Of a DNA stretch of 64,000 nt, positions 11,150 through 22,564 are shown piece after piece. Below the pieces are notes generated by a model. That model did not search any database. It was not told where the DNA came from and worked only from the letters and a program-made list of their open reading frames with translations. The stretch is from Eucommia ulmoides (taxonomy: Eukaryota; Streptophyta; Magnoliopsida; Garryales; Eucommiaceae), in assembly GCA_016647705.1 (NCBI GenBank), contig CM028329.1, forward strand, positions 60,219,231 through 60,283,230, given 5' to 3'. Position 1 is the stretch's first letter, and every line of letters starts with the position of its first letter. A program made the position numbers and the translations under genes.

Positions 11150-11769
11150 GGCCCCGTTTGGTTAGTGTTCCCAACCCAACCCAACCCAAAAATTTTGGGT
11201 TTGATTTTTGGGAACGCGTTTGGCAAACATAAAACTCAACCCAACCCAACCCAAAAAATAGGAATTGATTCTCAAAATCCTAAAGAAATCAGAAACAAAA
11301 AAAAGTTGTTTCTTTTTGTGCCCAAAAAATTCAACCTAAAGTTCTCAACTTCCGACTTCATCTGCTGGCCGACCACCACCACCCGCCGCCATCTGCCGCC
11401 GCCGGCGACCGTCTACTGCCGCCGGCCACCGTCCGGCGACCATCGCCGGCCGTCGCCGCCCGCGGACCGACCGCCGTCTCCGGCGACCGTCCGCGCCACC
11501 GGCGACCGTCGCCGGCCACCTCCCCCGCCGCCGGCGGCCGTCCGGCCACCGCCACCGTCGGCTGGCCGCCACCAAACAAAAAAAAAATCAAAAAAAAAAA
11601 AAAGTTAAAGGATAAAATCGTTACCAAACCATTCTGTTCTCAGCACAAAAAAAAATTGTCCTTACCAAACGTAATTCTGTTCCCAGAATTCTCAACATAA
11701 CCCAATTCAACCCAACCCAACCCATTCCAGTTGAGTTCAGAAAAGTGGAAACACTAACCAAACGCCACC
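11150..11769. mobile_element. Tourist/PIF-Harbinger-like MITE, 620 bp (C1 only)
   Basis: The ends are inverted repeats: GGCCCCGTTTGGTTAGTGTT on the left, and on the right the complement of GGTGGCGTTTGGTTAGTGTT. A TTA trinucleotide sits directly outside each end (11147-11149 and 11770-11772), as expected for the 3-bp target duplication of this superfamily. Subterminal AACCC repeats lie inside both ends. There is no transposase. The centre (about 11360-11575) is extremely GC-rich and built from variants of CCGGCGACCGTC. Confidence 0.8.
11360..11575. repeat. GC-rich minisatellite core of the MITE (C1)
   Basis: About 215 bp made almost only of C and G, with repeated forms of CCGGCGACCGTC and GCCGCC. 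Open frames run on both strands here, but they are low-complexity (R, P, G, A) and have no domain, so they are composition effects. Confidence 0.8.
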
Positions 11770-11772
11770 TTA

Positions 11773-12517
11773 GTTAATTTATATTTAGTATTAATCGTAT
11801 ACGTATCTTGAGAAGATAAAAAAAAAAAAAAAATTAAGAAAAAATCTTACATTTATACGATAAAATTAAAAAAAAAAATGGATGTACGGTTTTACTCACC
11901 GACACCATAAATAAGAATATTAATTCCACCTGCTGAATAAGAAAGGTGTTCAAGTGGTCAATTTATAATGCACAGAGATTATTAAAGTGGGAGTCATAAG
12001 TTCCCCCCCACAGAAAGGTCTCTCCTTTTCATAGACCTAACCATTTAGTTCTTGTCCTTGTTTTTTCGCCCACCCTTTTCTTGCTTTCTTTAACAACTTT
12101 ATGTTTTCAAAAATAAAATAAAATAAAACATAGAAAGAGTGTTAATAACGACATAAATGAGTAATGTTTTAAAAATATTCAATGTAACACTATATATATA
12201 AAAAGTGAAAACACTCTCTTCTTAATGAATAAGAACAAAATATTTATCATATTCTTAATCATATTCTCCTATTAAAATATAATTACGATTAACTCTCACG
12301 ATTTATCTCTTCATTAACTTATCAAAATCAATGATCACCATTAACTCACTCTACTAGTTCTATTTTAATATTAATTCTCTTCAATATTGTAAGATAAATT
12401 CATTTAATGATATATTTATTTTCGATATTTATAAATTGTTATTACTAAATAAAATTTATACATGCACAAATTATATCATTGCTCTTATGAGCCTCCCCAA
12501 ATGGCATCACACAAAAA
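11773..12517. other. AT-rich sequence, nothing recognised (C1 only)
   Basis: No gene, terminal repeat or RNA feature identified. Not present in copies 2 and 3. Confidence 0.5.
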
Positions 12518-12555
12518 GGGGTTAATTTTTGGGTCGATTTCACTATATATTAAAA

Positions 12556-13905
12556 CTAGTTTTTGACCCACACATTGTGTGGTAAAAAAAATTAAAAGTA
12601 GTTACTGAACAATTATGTTTTGCGGTAAAAATTACCAGATGAACCCAATAAGTTTAGTTTGCACTAATCAGTCCTTCTGATAATTTGAGGACAAATTTGC
12701 CCCTATTAAATGAACAGTTATATTTCATATCTTTCGATTTAACTTTATTAATGAATTTGCATCTTCTATACTTGTTGTCACTCCTAAAAACGTTGAACAA
12801 AATATGATAATAAACTATTAATGAAATTGAAAACAAAACATATAATTTCTTCTAATTGTTATTGTTGTTCAATGATTTTGTTACACTACAATAATCTATA
12901 ATCATGATCTTCAAAATGAGATATTAATTTTTTTTGAGTTCTGAATTAGGATACATGCAAATATTATACATAACATTAACTGTAATGTCAATATTATGTA
13001 TAACATTACTATAATTTGTGTGTCTCGTGAGTGATGATTATAACATCCAAGGTAATAGAAATAATATCAAATAATGTTGATAATAACACAAATTATATTG
13101 TGTTGAATGTAATATGACTAAATGATAAAGGTGATTTGGATATTGAATGTAATACTCAACTACATTTTAATAATATATAAGACCGTGTTAATTATAATAC
13201 GAATGTGAAAATTGAAAATTAGAAGTAATTAGTATATGAATGTAACATGAATGTATGAATCTGAAACTGATGAAAAAAATAGTGAATATAATATCATTTT
13301 GAAGATTTTATTCGGACGAATCTAAATATATAATTAGATCGTGAAAAAAATGTGTGCAATAACAGTTATTTTGATTTTAATAAAATATTTTTGTGTGAAA
13401 CTTATATATGAAAATTTCAATCACGCATGGGCAAATTAGGCATACCATTTCACGTATTAAAAATTGGGACTAGATGGTTCGAACTTTTTTGGACCACACG
13501 ATTGTTTGGTTCCAAATTAACACTTAGAATCATTGTAATTACATTCTTAATTTAGGTTCACTTGGTAATTTTTTTCAAAAAATTATAGTAAAATTTTGAA
13601 TATTAAAGTAGAACACATAAGTATCATTGGTTACTTTGTAACAATATCTGGGAACCGATGCATAATTTTAATAAGTAATTATGGCATCTTATAAATAAAA
13701 AAAATAAGTATACTATTTAAAATACATAAATAATCACAAAATGAAATATATTTTTACAATTAATTTTTATTAATATACTATAAAATAACAACTTTAGTAT
13801 CAATATTATCAATTTTTGTAAGTCAACAAATTCTAATTTAATTATTTATATTGTATCTACTTTTTTTTTTATAATTAGGATTCATTTTATCAATTTTTGC
13901 AAGTC
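12556..13905 (-). mobile_element. Helitron-like element, second copy (C1 only)
   Basis: A second copy of the element at 18219, on the same strand. Its 3' end on the minus strand is a hairpin (plus strand 12568-12582, arms CCACAC and GTGTGG) followed by GTCAAAAA and CTAG, then T. In the copy at 18219 the arms are CCGCAC and GTGCGG, so the pairing is kept by a matching change on both sides. Similarity starts about 40 bp outside the CTAG, so some flanking sequence is shared too. The element breaks off at about 13905, where it meets the flank of the SIRE-like LTR. No helicase or Rep is encoded, so it is nonautonomous. Confidence 0.65.
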
Positions 13906-14129
13906 AACAATTGGGCTGAACTTGATTCCAACCCATTTCAATGGAATCCCATTCTCTTGGTTTTCATTCCATGAAATCACAAAAATGATTCCATTGGAGA
14001 AGCAAAAAAACGAAATAGAATCGAGGGTAGAATGCGATTCCATTCCGCCTCCGATTCCGTCTACAAACATGCCGTAAGTGTTTTACGTCACCCATATGAC
14101 TATCTTGCGATTCATAATCAATATTTCAG

Positions 14130-15106
14130 TGTTATTTGTCAAGCTTTTGTTTTAATTGTGATTTTATATTATTATTGCTTGCTTGGATATAACATCTTTG
14201 TGAAATCGTTTTTTGAACTTTAAAGAGCATAAAAAATTATTTTAAAACGATTTTTGCAATAATCTGATTACGTGCTGATTTTTTGCCACCATATTTATTA
14301 TAATCAGATTTTGTATTCCTCTCGTAATTCTATCATTAGTAAATTCAAGACATTAATTGAGTTAATTGATTTGAGGTGGTAGAAGCTCCGAGTGGGAAGA
14401 AATTCATTAATTATTGTAATTGGTAAGTTTGTGCGGATTAGATACTATTGGGAATATCTAGTCAGGGGTAACTTGAGTTTCGATCTTTTCCGGTAAGAGA
14501 TTGATGTTTAATCTTTACCTATTGTATAGACATGTTAGGTTACTCTTTTCCCGTGAAAAGAGTTAGGTTTGATTCTTCTTGATTAGAATTAAATTGGTGT
14601 GATTTGTAACGGTTTCATCCTTGCCGGTGAAAATGATACTTGGAGTGTTTTTTGTGAAGTTTGATTCTTAGCTTGGTAAAAGAATTAGGTTAGTCGTTAG
14701 CCTGAAAAAAGATAAGGTTCTTCTTTAACCTGTGAAAAGGGAATTGTAAAGGTTGATTATGAGTCTGTAAAAGAATCATTGTGTAAATATTTTGTTCCTA
14801 CCTGTTAAAGGAATCAAGTAGTTTAGTGGGTGTGAATCTCCGTTGGGCTCGGAGGATTGGATTAGTCAAGAATAGCTTGGTAAACCATGATATATCCTTG
14901 TGTGCTGCATTATTACTTTATTTATATTCCTGTTATTTGGGTGTGCACCTAGAATTAATAACACTTATCCGCTGTATTATAAAAATAATAATTGATTTAA
15001 GATTAAATTAATTATTTGATAATTTAAGTATTGAAAGATAAGAATTTTGCTTAAATTTTTATAACTACCCAATTCACCCTGTCTCTTGAGTATCACTGGG
15101 CCAACA
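14130..15106 (+). mobile_element. Solo LTR, copia (SIRE-like) (C1)
   Basis: Starts TGTTATTTG and ends in CCAACA, with AACTACCCAATTCACCC and CTCTTGAGTATC just before the end, wording typical of SIRE/Maximus-type copia LTR 3' ends. No primer-binding site or coding region follows. I could not find a matching 5-bp target duplication (left TTCAG, right AATAC). The LTR contains a run of short hairpins at about 14480-14820. Confidence 0.6.
14480..14820. repeat. Run of short hairpins inside the LTR (C1)
   Basis: About eight to ten imperfect palindromes with small loops, many with a CCGGT- or CCTGT-like centre. Clear examples are CTCTTTTC-CCGT-GAAAAGAG near 14543 and GATTCTT-agcttggta-AAAGAATT near 14664. 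Confidence 0.65.
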
Positions 15107-16606
15107 AATACAGACAATAAATGTTAGAAACTAAAACTAACATTTAATTAATTGACAAATAATTTAAGAGTCTTAAATTAGGGAGTTCCTTAATTTAACA
15201 AATAATAAAATGAAAACAAATGAAAATGACAAAAAATTAACTGTTATAAATTTAAGAATTGCCTCAACTGACCACCACCAACAATTCTATCAGTCAACAA
15301 CACTATCTCATAGCTGTAATGCTCAAGTGATTCAAATTTTCAAGCACCAATGAAATAATTCAAAGCAAAACTATTTTGAAATACTATATAAGCCTTGTTT
15401 AACTGATTTTCTTAATGTCTTTGGGTATATTCCCCTTTGTATACCTAAATAACGACGCACTAATTTCAATAGTGAAGGTCTTGATGTGAAAGATAAAACA
15501 AGCTCCAATCCTCTATACATGCAAAAACAATCATCCTACCAACCACATCATAAATACCTGATGCTGAGTGAGGAGAGCCACTAGTGAACAAAGTTGCAAA
15601 GTAGCAGGGCAGCAAAAGAGTCCATGAAGCAAAGAAGGAAGCAACGATTGTGACGAAGGATGAAGGCTGAATGATGTTGTGTTGCTGCAATGAAGGTGAC
15701 GATGGAGGGAAGAATGAAGAGAACAGTTAAGTCCCAAATTAGGGCTTTGAATGTTGGCTTGAATTGAATGAATCGAAAGCTGCTGAGGAAATATGTTCTT
15801 AAAATTCACATTGCGTACCCTTTAATTAATTTAAATTTGTTACTTTTTAACTTTTGAAATATTAAGCATGATTCCGTCATATCCCCTTAACGTGTCCAAG
15901 CGTATCCATGACATGTCCAATTTAAAATTTATTTATTTTTATTCTATGAGACACCCTGATACATATCCGTCATACCCTCTGTGTATATGCGTACGGCGAT
16001 CTTCAAGAAAGTATCCGTGCTTGCTAATTAAGGTTCTTGTTTGGCTGATGGATTTTCTATTTTGCCATATTGCACTTTCAGAAATTTTGTTTTGAGTTCT
16101 GAAATGACAACGTTTGGGAACTGTAAATCCAGGGATCCAATTGCAGTAATATTATATTTATTAGGCAAAGTTTCAATGATTATTTCATATTCCACTAATC
16201 AGCAGAAATCCCAATGGATCAGGATGAAAATTGATGTTACCATACCTAGCGTTTCTGTTTTCCAACAGAGCTAGTGTTCAACAGATTCTTAAGCATGACA
16301 CTAAACAGGAGAGCTAGTGTTCAACAGAAAGCTACGTAGAAATAAACTAGCTATGTAAAATTATGATTCACATCTGTTCATATTTAAACTCTACAAAGGG
16401 AAATAGATCATAAAATCCTATTTGAAGCTGTAACTCAGGAATCTTCATGAGTCCTTTCTATTATTATTTTTTTAAATGTATGTTTTTTCACCAAAATCAG
16501 TGATGACTGCTTTCAGATTTTTCGCTCTCCATATTGGAATGCACAATGAATCGCTTCCATCTAAAGTCAGATTCAGAAATGGAAAACCGTCTAGCTAATA
16601 TGTTGG
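15107..16606. other. Low-copy-looking sequence without a clear gene (C1)
   Basis: Less AT-extreme than its surroundings. Minus-strand frames of 74 and 92 codons overlap at 15466-15809, but neither resembles a known family and neither is supported by good flanking signals. A decayed host gene is possible. Confidence 0.4.
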
Positions 16607-16761
16607 AAACCCTAACCCTAATTTCAACTCTTCAATTCTGTGCTACCTAAAAAACGCAAACAGAGAATACAACAATGGCGATTCATTTAGCAACAAATCT
16701 TACCTGTTTGTTCTGCAACTACCTAATTTGTCTTCAATCGCAAGCGATGATGATCCCGTAG
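16607..16761 (+). other. Orphan gene-start-like segment: telo-box and 28-codon frame (C1)
   Basis: AAACCCTAACCCTAA (16607-16621) contains the plant telo-box, often found in leaders and promoters of translation-related genes. It is followed 53 bp later by AACAATGGCG, a near-ideal plant start context, at 16675. The frame stops after 28 codons at 16761 with no recognisable domain. On the other strand AACAAACAG then GTAAG is a good splice donor, so a minus-strand exon is an alternative. Probably the stranded 5' end of a host gene. Confidence 0.35.
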
Positions 16762-16991
16762 CGAAGAATGAATGCTTTAGAAAATCCGCATAGATAGAGA
16801 ACCTTGATTTAAAAAAGGTAGAAATTATTTATGAAACCGATAAATTTGTGATGATGCAACACATAGTTCCTCCAATCTTTCAGATCAACTGGCCAGGAAA
16901 TAATTAGACTCAAACAATCTTCTCTGGACTTCTCTCGAAGCAATTCAGATTTTTATTTTTATTTTTATTATTTTTTCTGTTATATTTTTGT

Positions 16992-17213
16992 TGGGTTAAT
17001 AGCACTTTACCCGTGGTTTAGCTGATTTGCACTTACCCCTGTATTAGTACTTACCTCCCTGTAGTCTTGATTCAGGTGTATTTACCCTCCATATCAAGAA
17101 AATAAGTGGTTTGAAAACCTAACCGCATGAGGGGTAAGTGGTGATTTTCAAACTACATAGGAGAAAAATATAAATTGGTCAAACCACGGAAAGGGGCAAA
17201 GTGCTATTAACCC
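16992..17213. mobile_element. MITE, 222 bp, with 9-bp target duplication (C1)
   Basis: The inverted ends read GGGTTAATAGCACTTT on the left and AAAGTGCTATTAACCC on the right; CGTGGTTT lies further in on the left and AAACCACG on the right. TATTTTTGT is present directly outside both ends (16983-16991 and 17214-17222). A 9-bp duplication suggests a Mutator-like origin; read as 8 bp it would fit hAT. No coding capacity. Confidence 0.8.
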
Positions 17214-17388
17214 TATTTTTGTATATGTTTACATCTCTTTTGGGAAAAAAAAAAATATTGAAAAGTGGAAAGAGAGAGAGAGTGCAATTTTCAAGACATT
17301 TTAGTGAATTTTTACATATTTTTTAAATTTTTTCATATATCAAATAAAAATAATGAATGGCACCACTTAAAAATAAATAGATACGATA

Positions 17389-18083
17389 TAAATTAATTAA
17401 ATTAAAATTTGTTGTCTTACAAAAATTGATAAAATTAATCCTAATTTATGGTTATTTGTTTGTTATTTCATAATATATTAGTAAAAGTTAATTTATAAAA
17501 ATATTGTTTTATCTAATTTTTTATAGTAAATTTATATGAAAAAAATAGAGAAACTCTCATTTTTATTATTAAAATAGGTCACTACTTGCAAGCTTATATT
17601 GAAAAAAACGCTGCTTATATATTTATTATTTATGATAAATTCAAATACATATTCTCTCACTACATCAACAACAACATAATAAATAGGGGGAATATAAATA
17701 TTGTTATCCAACAATAATGTTAATAGCAACATAATGAATAAAGAGATGCAAATGTTGATGTACAACAACAATGTCAACAACAATAATATAATGAATGAGA
17801 GATGTAAATGTTATTGTACAAACAAACAATTTTCATATACCAATTAGGCATTTTTCTAAACTTAAATGGTCACATGAGAATAAGAATGATAAGTAATGGG
17901 TCTTGGAGTCTATTATAAAATACCATATTTATATTTGGTATTTATAAATTGTCACTAAAATTATACATCCGCTCTCGAACATTGCTAGCAAAATAACCAA
18001 ATAATATATTTATGTTTCATATTTCAATATTAAGAATTTTTTTTTTTTTTTTACGCCTGCACAATGTACAAGTCTAAAACTAG
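17389..18083 (+). mobile_element. Helitron-like element, plus strand (C1)
   Basis: Ends with GCCTGCACAATGTACAAG, an imperfect hairpin, then TCTAAAA, CTAG and T. This is the layout of a Helitron 3' terminus, with two C-A mismatches in the stem. The body (AGATACGATATAAATTAATT onward) is related to the inverse of the element at 18219-19686. The 5' TC end is not resolved, so the left limit is where similarity begins. Confidence 0.55.
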
Positions 18084-18218
18084 TAAAAAGAGAAAACTTG
18101 AGATGTAGCGCGACGTCAAAAATAAAAAAAGGGGTTGCCATCATTTTTCACGCATAAAATTCGTGGAAGGAGAGACAACAAGGGGTTAATTTTGGGTCGA
18201 TTTCACTATATATTAAAA

Positions 18219-19686
18219 CTAGTTTTTGACCCGCACATTGTGCGGTAAAAAAAATTAGAAGTAGTTACTGAGCAATTTTGTTTTGCGGTAGAAATTACCG
18301 AATGAACCCAAGAAGTTTAGTTTGCACTAATCAGTCCTCCTGATAATTTGAGGACAAATTTGCCCCTATTAAATGAGCAGTTACATCTCATATCTTGCGA
18401 TTTAACTTTATTAATGAATTTGCATCTTCCATACTTGTTGTCACCCCTAACAACGTTGAACAAAATATGGTAACAAATTACCAATGAAATTGAAAACAAA
18501 ACATATAATTTCTCCCAATTGTTATTGTTGTTCAATGATTTTTTTACACTACAATAATCTATAAATCATAATCTTCAAAATGAGATATTAATTTTTTTTG
18601 AGTTCTAGATTAGGATACACGCAAATATTATACATAACATTAACTGTAATATGAATATTATGTATAACATTACTATAATTTGTGTGCCTTGTGAGTGATG
18701 ATTATAACATCCAAGGTAATATAAATAACATCAAATAATGTTGATAATAGCACAAATTATATTAATGTCTTGAATGTAATATGACTAAATGATAAAAGTG
18801 GTTTGGATATTGAATGTAACACTCAACTGTATTTTGATAATATATAAGACTGTGTTAATTGTAATACGGATGTGAAAACTGAAAAATTCTAGAAGTACCA
18901 TGTTGAATGTAACATGAATGTATGAATCTGAAACTGATGAAAAAAATAGTGAATATAATATCTTTTTGAAGATCTTATTCGGACGAATCTAAATATATAA
19001 TTAGATCGTGAAAAAAATGTGTGCAATAACAGTTATTTTGATTTTAATAAAATATTTTTGTGTGAAACTTATATATGAAAATTTCAATCATGCATGGGCA
19101 AATTAGGCATTCCAATTTTCGCGTATTAAAAAATTGGGACTAGATAGTTCGAACTTTTTTGGACAACACGATTGTTTGGTTCAAACTTAAACACTTAGAA
19201 TCAATTGGTAATTACATTCTTAATTTAGGTTCACTTAGTAATTTTTTCAAAAAATTATAGTAAATTTTTAATATTAAAGTATGAAACACATAAGTATCAT
19301 TTGGTTACTTTAGTAACAATATCTGGGAGCCGATGATTAAATTTTAATAAGTAATTACGTCATCTTATAAATAAAAAAAATAATTATACTATTAAAAATT
19401 ATATAAATAATCACAAAAGTGAAATAATATTTTTATAAATTAATTTTTATTAATATACTATAAAATAACAAACTTTAGCATCAATATTATCAATTTTTAC
19501 AAGTCAACGAATTCTAATTTAATTAATTTATATCGTATCTACTTTCTTTTATAAATTAGGATTCATTTTATCAATTTTTGCAAGTCAACAAATTCTAATT
19601 TAATTAATTTATATTATATTTACTTTCTTTTGGGGTGGGATATTTTTTTAATCAAAGTTATTTTTTAAGCAATTTAAAATGTGCAC
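18219..19686 (-). mobile_element. Helitron-like element, minus strand (C1)
   Basis: On the minus strand the 3' end is a perfect 6-bp hairpin (plus strand 18231-18245, CCGCAC-ATT-GTGCGG), then GTCAAAAA, CTAG and T, all canonical for Helitrons. There is no Rep/helicase, so it is nonautonomous. The right edge is set by the last similarity to the fragment at 3636-4058 and is uncertain. A minus-strand frame at 18317-18535 recurs in related copies only because the element does. Confidence 0.65.
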
Positions 19687-21520
19687 CGTGTAAAGACTTG
19701 TTTCACATTGATTCGATTTATGAATTCTTCCATTCATAAACTATGTTCCCAATCTGAAAATTTTCTTTGGTACAAATCAAAAACATTTAAAAAAAAAAAA
19801 AAACTCTAAGATTTACAAGAAAACAAATCAGTTCAAACATTCATCAAAATCGTAAATGATCATTAAATATGGCTCCTTTTTTGATCAAAACATTTGTCTA
19901 TTTCAAATATATCATTAAAATTTTGGCGCAAATCAAATTCAAAATCTCAATTACTTTATACCAAACAAATATAAAAATAATAAAACATCATAGTTCTAAA
20001 TCTCGTTTTTCTTCTACTTTTTACTCAAAACTTGTCATTATCAATCCATTGTAATTCTTTCTAAACACAAACCAAAAAAAGAAAAAGAAAAATTCAAATG
20101 TGTATCGTAGAAAATAAGAAAATTCATTTCTAGATCTTGATCCCCAAATCAACTTTACATTTAGCATTAAAAATAGAAGTGAGCTTTGGAGGTTTATCAT
20201 TTGGAAGAAAATCCATGAATACCTTTGCATATCACGCTAATCCCCTTTTACATATTCGTCCCGTCCATCTTCATCACTACCATTGTGTCTAATAAAACTT
20301 TCATTGCCATCATGTCCTTAGTTTTTTCTTTCTTTCAATCCTTACTAGATGGAGAAAAAATGGAAATCACAACTATGTTGACAAAACTTAGGAGGAGAGA
20401 GAGGGAGAGAGAAAACATGTGAATGAGGAGGAGAAGAATGTCTGATGACCATGAAATATTACAAATCCCACAGATTAACGGAGGAAATTTTAGCAGCTGT
20501 TGTGAAGTTTTTTCAAGTTCTAAAGTGTTATGAAGTCTTTCCAAATTCTAAGTTGTGTTGGAATTTCAACTTCAAATGAACATGCAAGTTGATGGAATGC
20601 AAAGAATGAGTTGGGATGTTATAAAAGGAAGAAGAAGAGACAATGAACAATAAAATTCAATTTTAAAAACTAAATTTAATTAGTAGAATTATGAAAATAA
20701 ATTAATTAGTGGAATTATGATAACAAAACTAATTAAAATACTCTTAATAATTTAAATATACTCAAAATCTTGAGCAAAAAAGAAAATAGTATTGGAGAAC
20801 TCATTCATTTGAAGGCTTGATCTTCCACTTTTAGATTTTCTTATATGATTAGATACTATATTATTGGTTTTTTAAAATGACAGGAGAAGTAAAAATATTT
20901 TTCTAAATGAAAGGAGGTATTTTTTTAGGTTTTTTCAAATGAAATGGGATGTGACTGAAATGTACCCATGAAAATATTCATTAAATAAAAAAAATCACTC
21001 AATACACTATATTATTAAGACTTTTCAATCTAGAGTGAATATGTTCTACTCACAAAACTCTTCTCTTGAGCAAAACCCTTACTCAAGATTAGAATAAATA
21101 ATCTCACCGTTTCTTACAAAATGGAGCTTTAACACTCTCAAGATAAAGAACTTAAAAATCTCTAAATGTGTATGAAGCTAAATACAATAATCACTCAAAT
21201 GAATATGAATAAACAAAAATGAAGGTCATCATAATTTTTGCTTGGAAGCTTGTAATATAACTCTTTGAAGCACTTGTGTGAGATTAGCAATTGGCGATCT
21301 TTGCTTCCAGCAAATTGGCCTCCTTTTATATTGCTAGAAATGTGTTGGGAGGACTCAAGAATGAAGCAAGGAGCTCATATGACCATTGCACTTTGTTTCT
21401 TTGAAAGATCGTGACATTTTGGCTCTGTAGCACTAATTTTTCTACACACTTTCAAAAAATCCAGAACACTTTTCTATCATGATAAATGCTAGAATATTTT
21501 CTATTAATGAAATAGACCCA
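19687..21520. other. AT-rich sequence, nothing recognised (C1)
   Basis: No supported gene. This copy lacks the 16 bp (ACTTTCCAAATCTGAA region) present in copies 2 and 3 near its start. Confidence 0.5.
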
Positions 21521-22564
21521 TGTAAGACTCAGATTTCAGCACGTACGTCATTTTAGTTGCATTTTAGAGCAATTGGAAAAATTGTGTTAATTCATATCCA
21601 AATTAAAAAGTTTATGGGTTAAATTGCAAATTTAGAAACATTTATTTTAAACTTGGGATTCAAATTGTCATTTAAGTTATAAAACTTAAGTTTTTAGGGG
21701 TGAAATTGCAATTTAAGAAAATTTTAAAGGTTGAATTGGACTAAAATGAAGAGTTAAAGAAATTAGGGGGGGGAAAAAAGTAATTATAACAAAATATTTA
21801 TATATATATATATATATGCATGTCTGTGCGTGCGTGTGCCATGAGCTCACCCGGAGACAGGAGAGGATAGGAGAGGGGTGACGTGGCGTGAAGGAATCCA
21901 AAAACTAATTCACAAAAACCCATGCAATTAAATGATCCATAAAAATCGTGATCTCAAAGCCGAAAAATAAGGAGAAAACGGAGGAGAAAAATCAAAAATC
22001 TAGAGAGAGAGATGGTCTCGGAGCTGTGGTGATCACCGGTGGTGGTGGGTGTGTTCTTCTGGTTGTTTGGACAATTCCATGTGCGTGGGTGCGGTTGGTC
22101 GTGTGTGCTCTGTTCAGTTCGTCACCATTTTGCGCGTCATCGATGTATGGGTGTGGGTGATTGACGGTGGTTGTGTTCCTCTGTTTTGAACCGACGTGCA
22201 GGTGTATGTGTGTGTGTGTGTTCTCTGATAATTTGTTGTGTGTAAGTGTGTGGGAGTTTTATTGACAGTGTGTGTGGGTGTGTGCTACTGTGTGTGGTGT
22301 GTGTTCAGTTACCAGAGTGGGTAAAGATAGAGGGAAGTTTGCCGGTAGAAGTGATCGTCGTGTTTTGTGTTTCGTGGGTGTGTAGGTGTTGTGTTGTGGG
22401 GTGGTTTGATCATACTTGTGTGGGGTGTTGTTGGTAGAACGGGCTGTTGTGTAGGTGCGTTTTGGTCGTTGGTGAGGGGCGGTGAAATAGCCGCCGGAGT
22501 TAGTGAAGAAGAGAGAGAAAAGGGGGTTGTTCTTATCAAAGCAAGAGCTGAACGAAGAAGACGG

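Noticed and set aside
11072..11627. Open frames of up to 178 codons over the MITE
   Set aside because: They owe their length to the GC-rich low-complexity core and run on both strands; no domain is visible.
15466..15809. Minus-strand frames of 74 and 92 codons as a host gene
   Set aside because: Identity between units only reflects recent duplication; copy 2 has a 1-bp change that shortens the frame, and no family is recognised.
16607..16621. Telomeric repeat or chromosome end
   Set aside because: Only two CCCTAAA-like units; far too short, and it fits a plant telo-box better.
18317..18535. Minus-strand 72-codon frame conserved among Helitron copies
   Set aside because: It lies in the nonautonomous element body, its conservation follows from copying of the element, and the related copy at 12654 differs freely.
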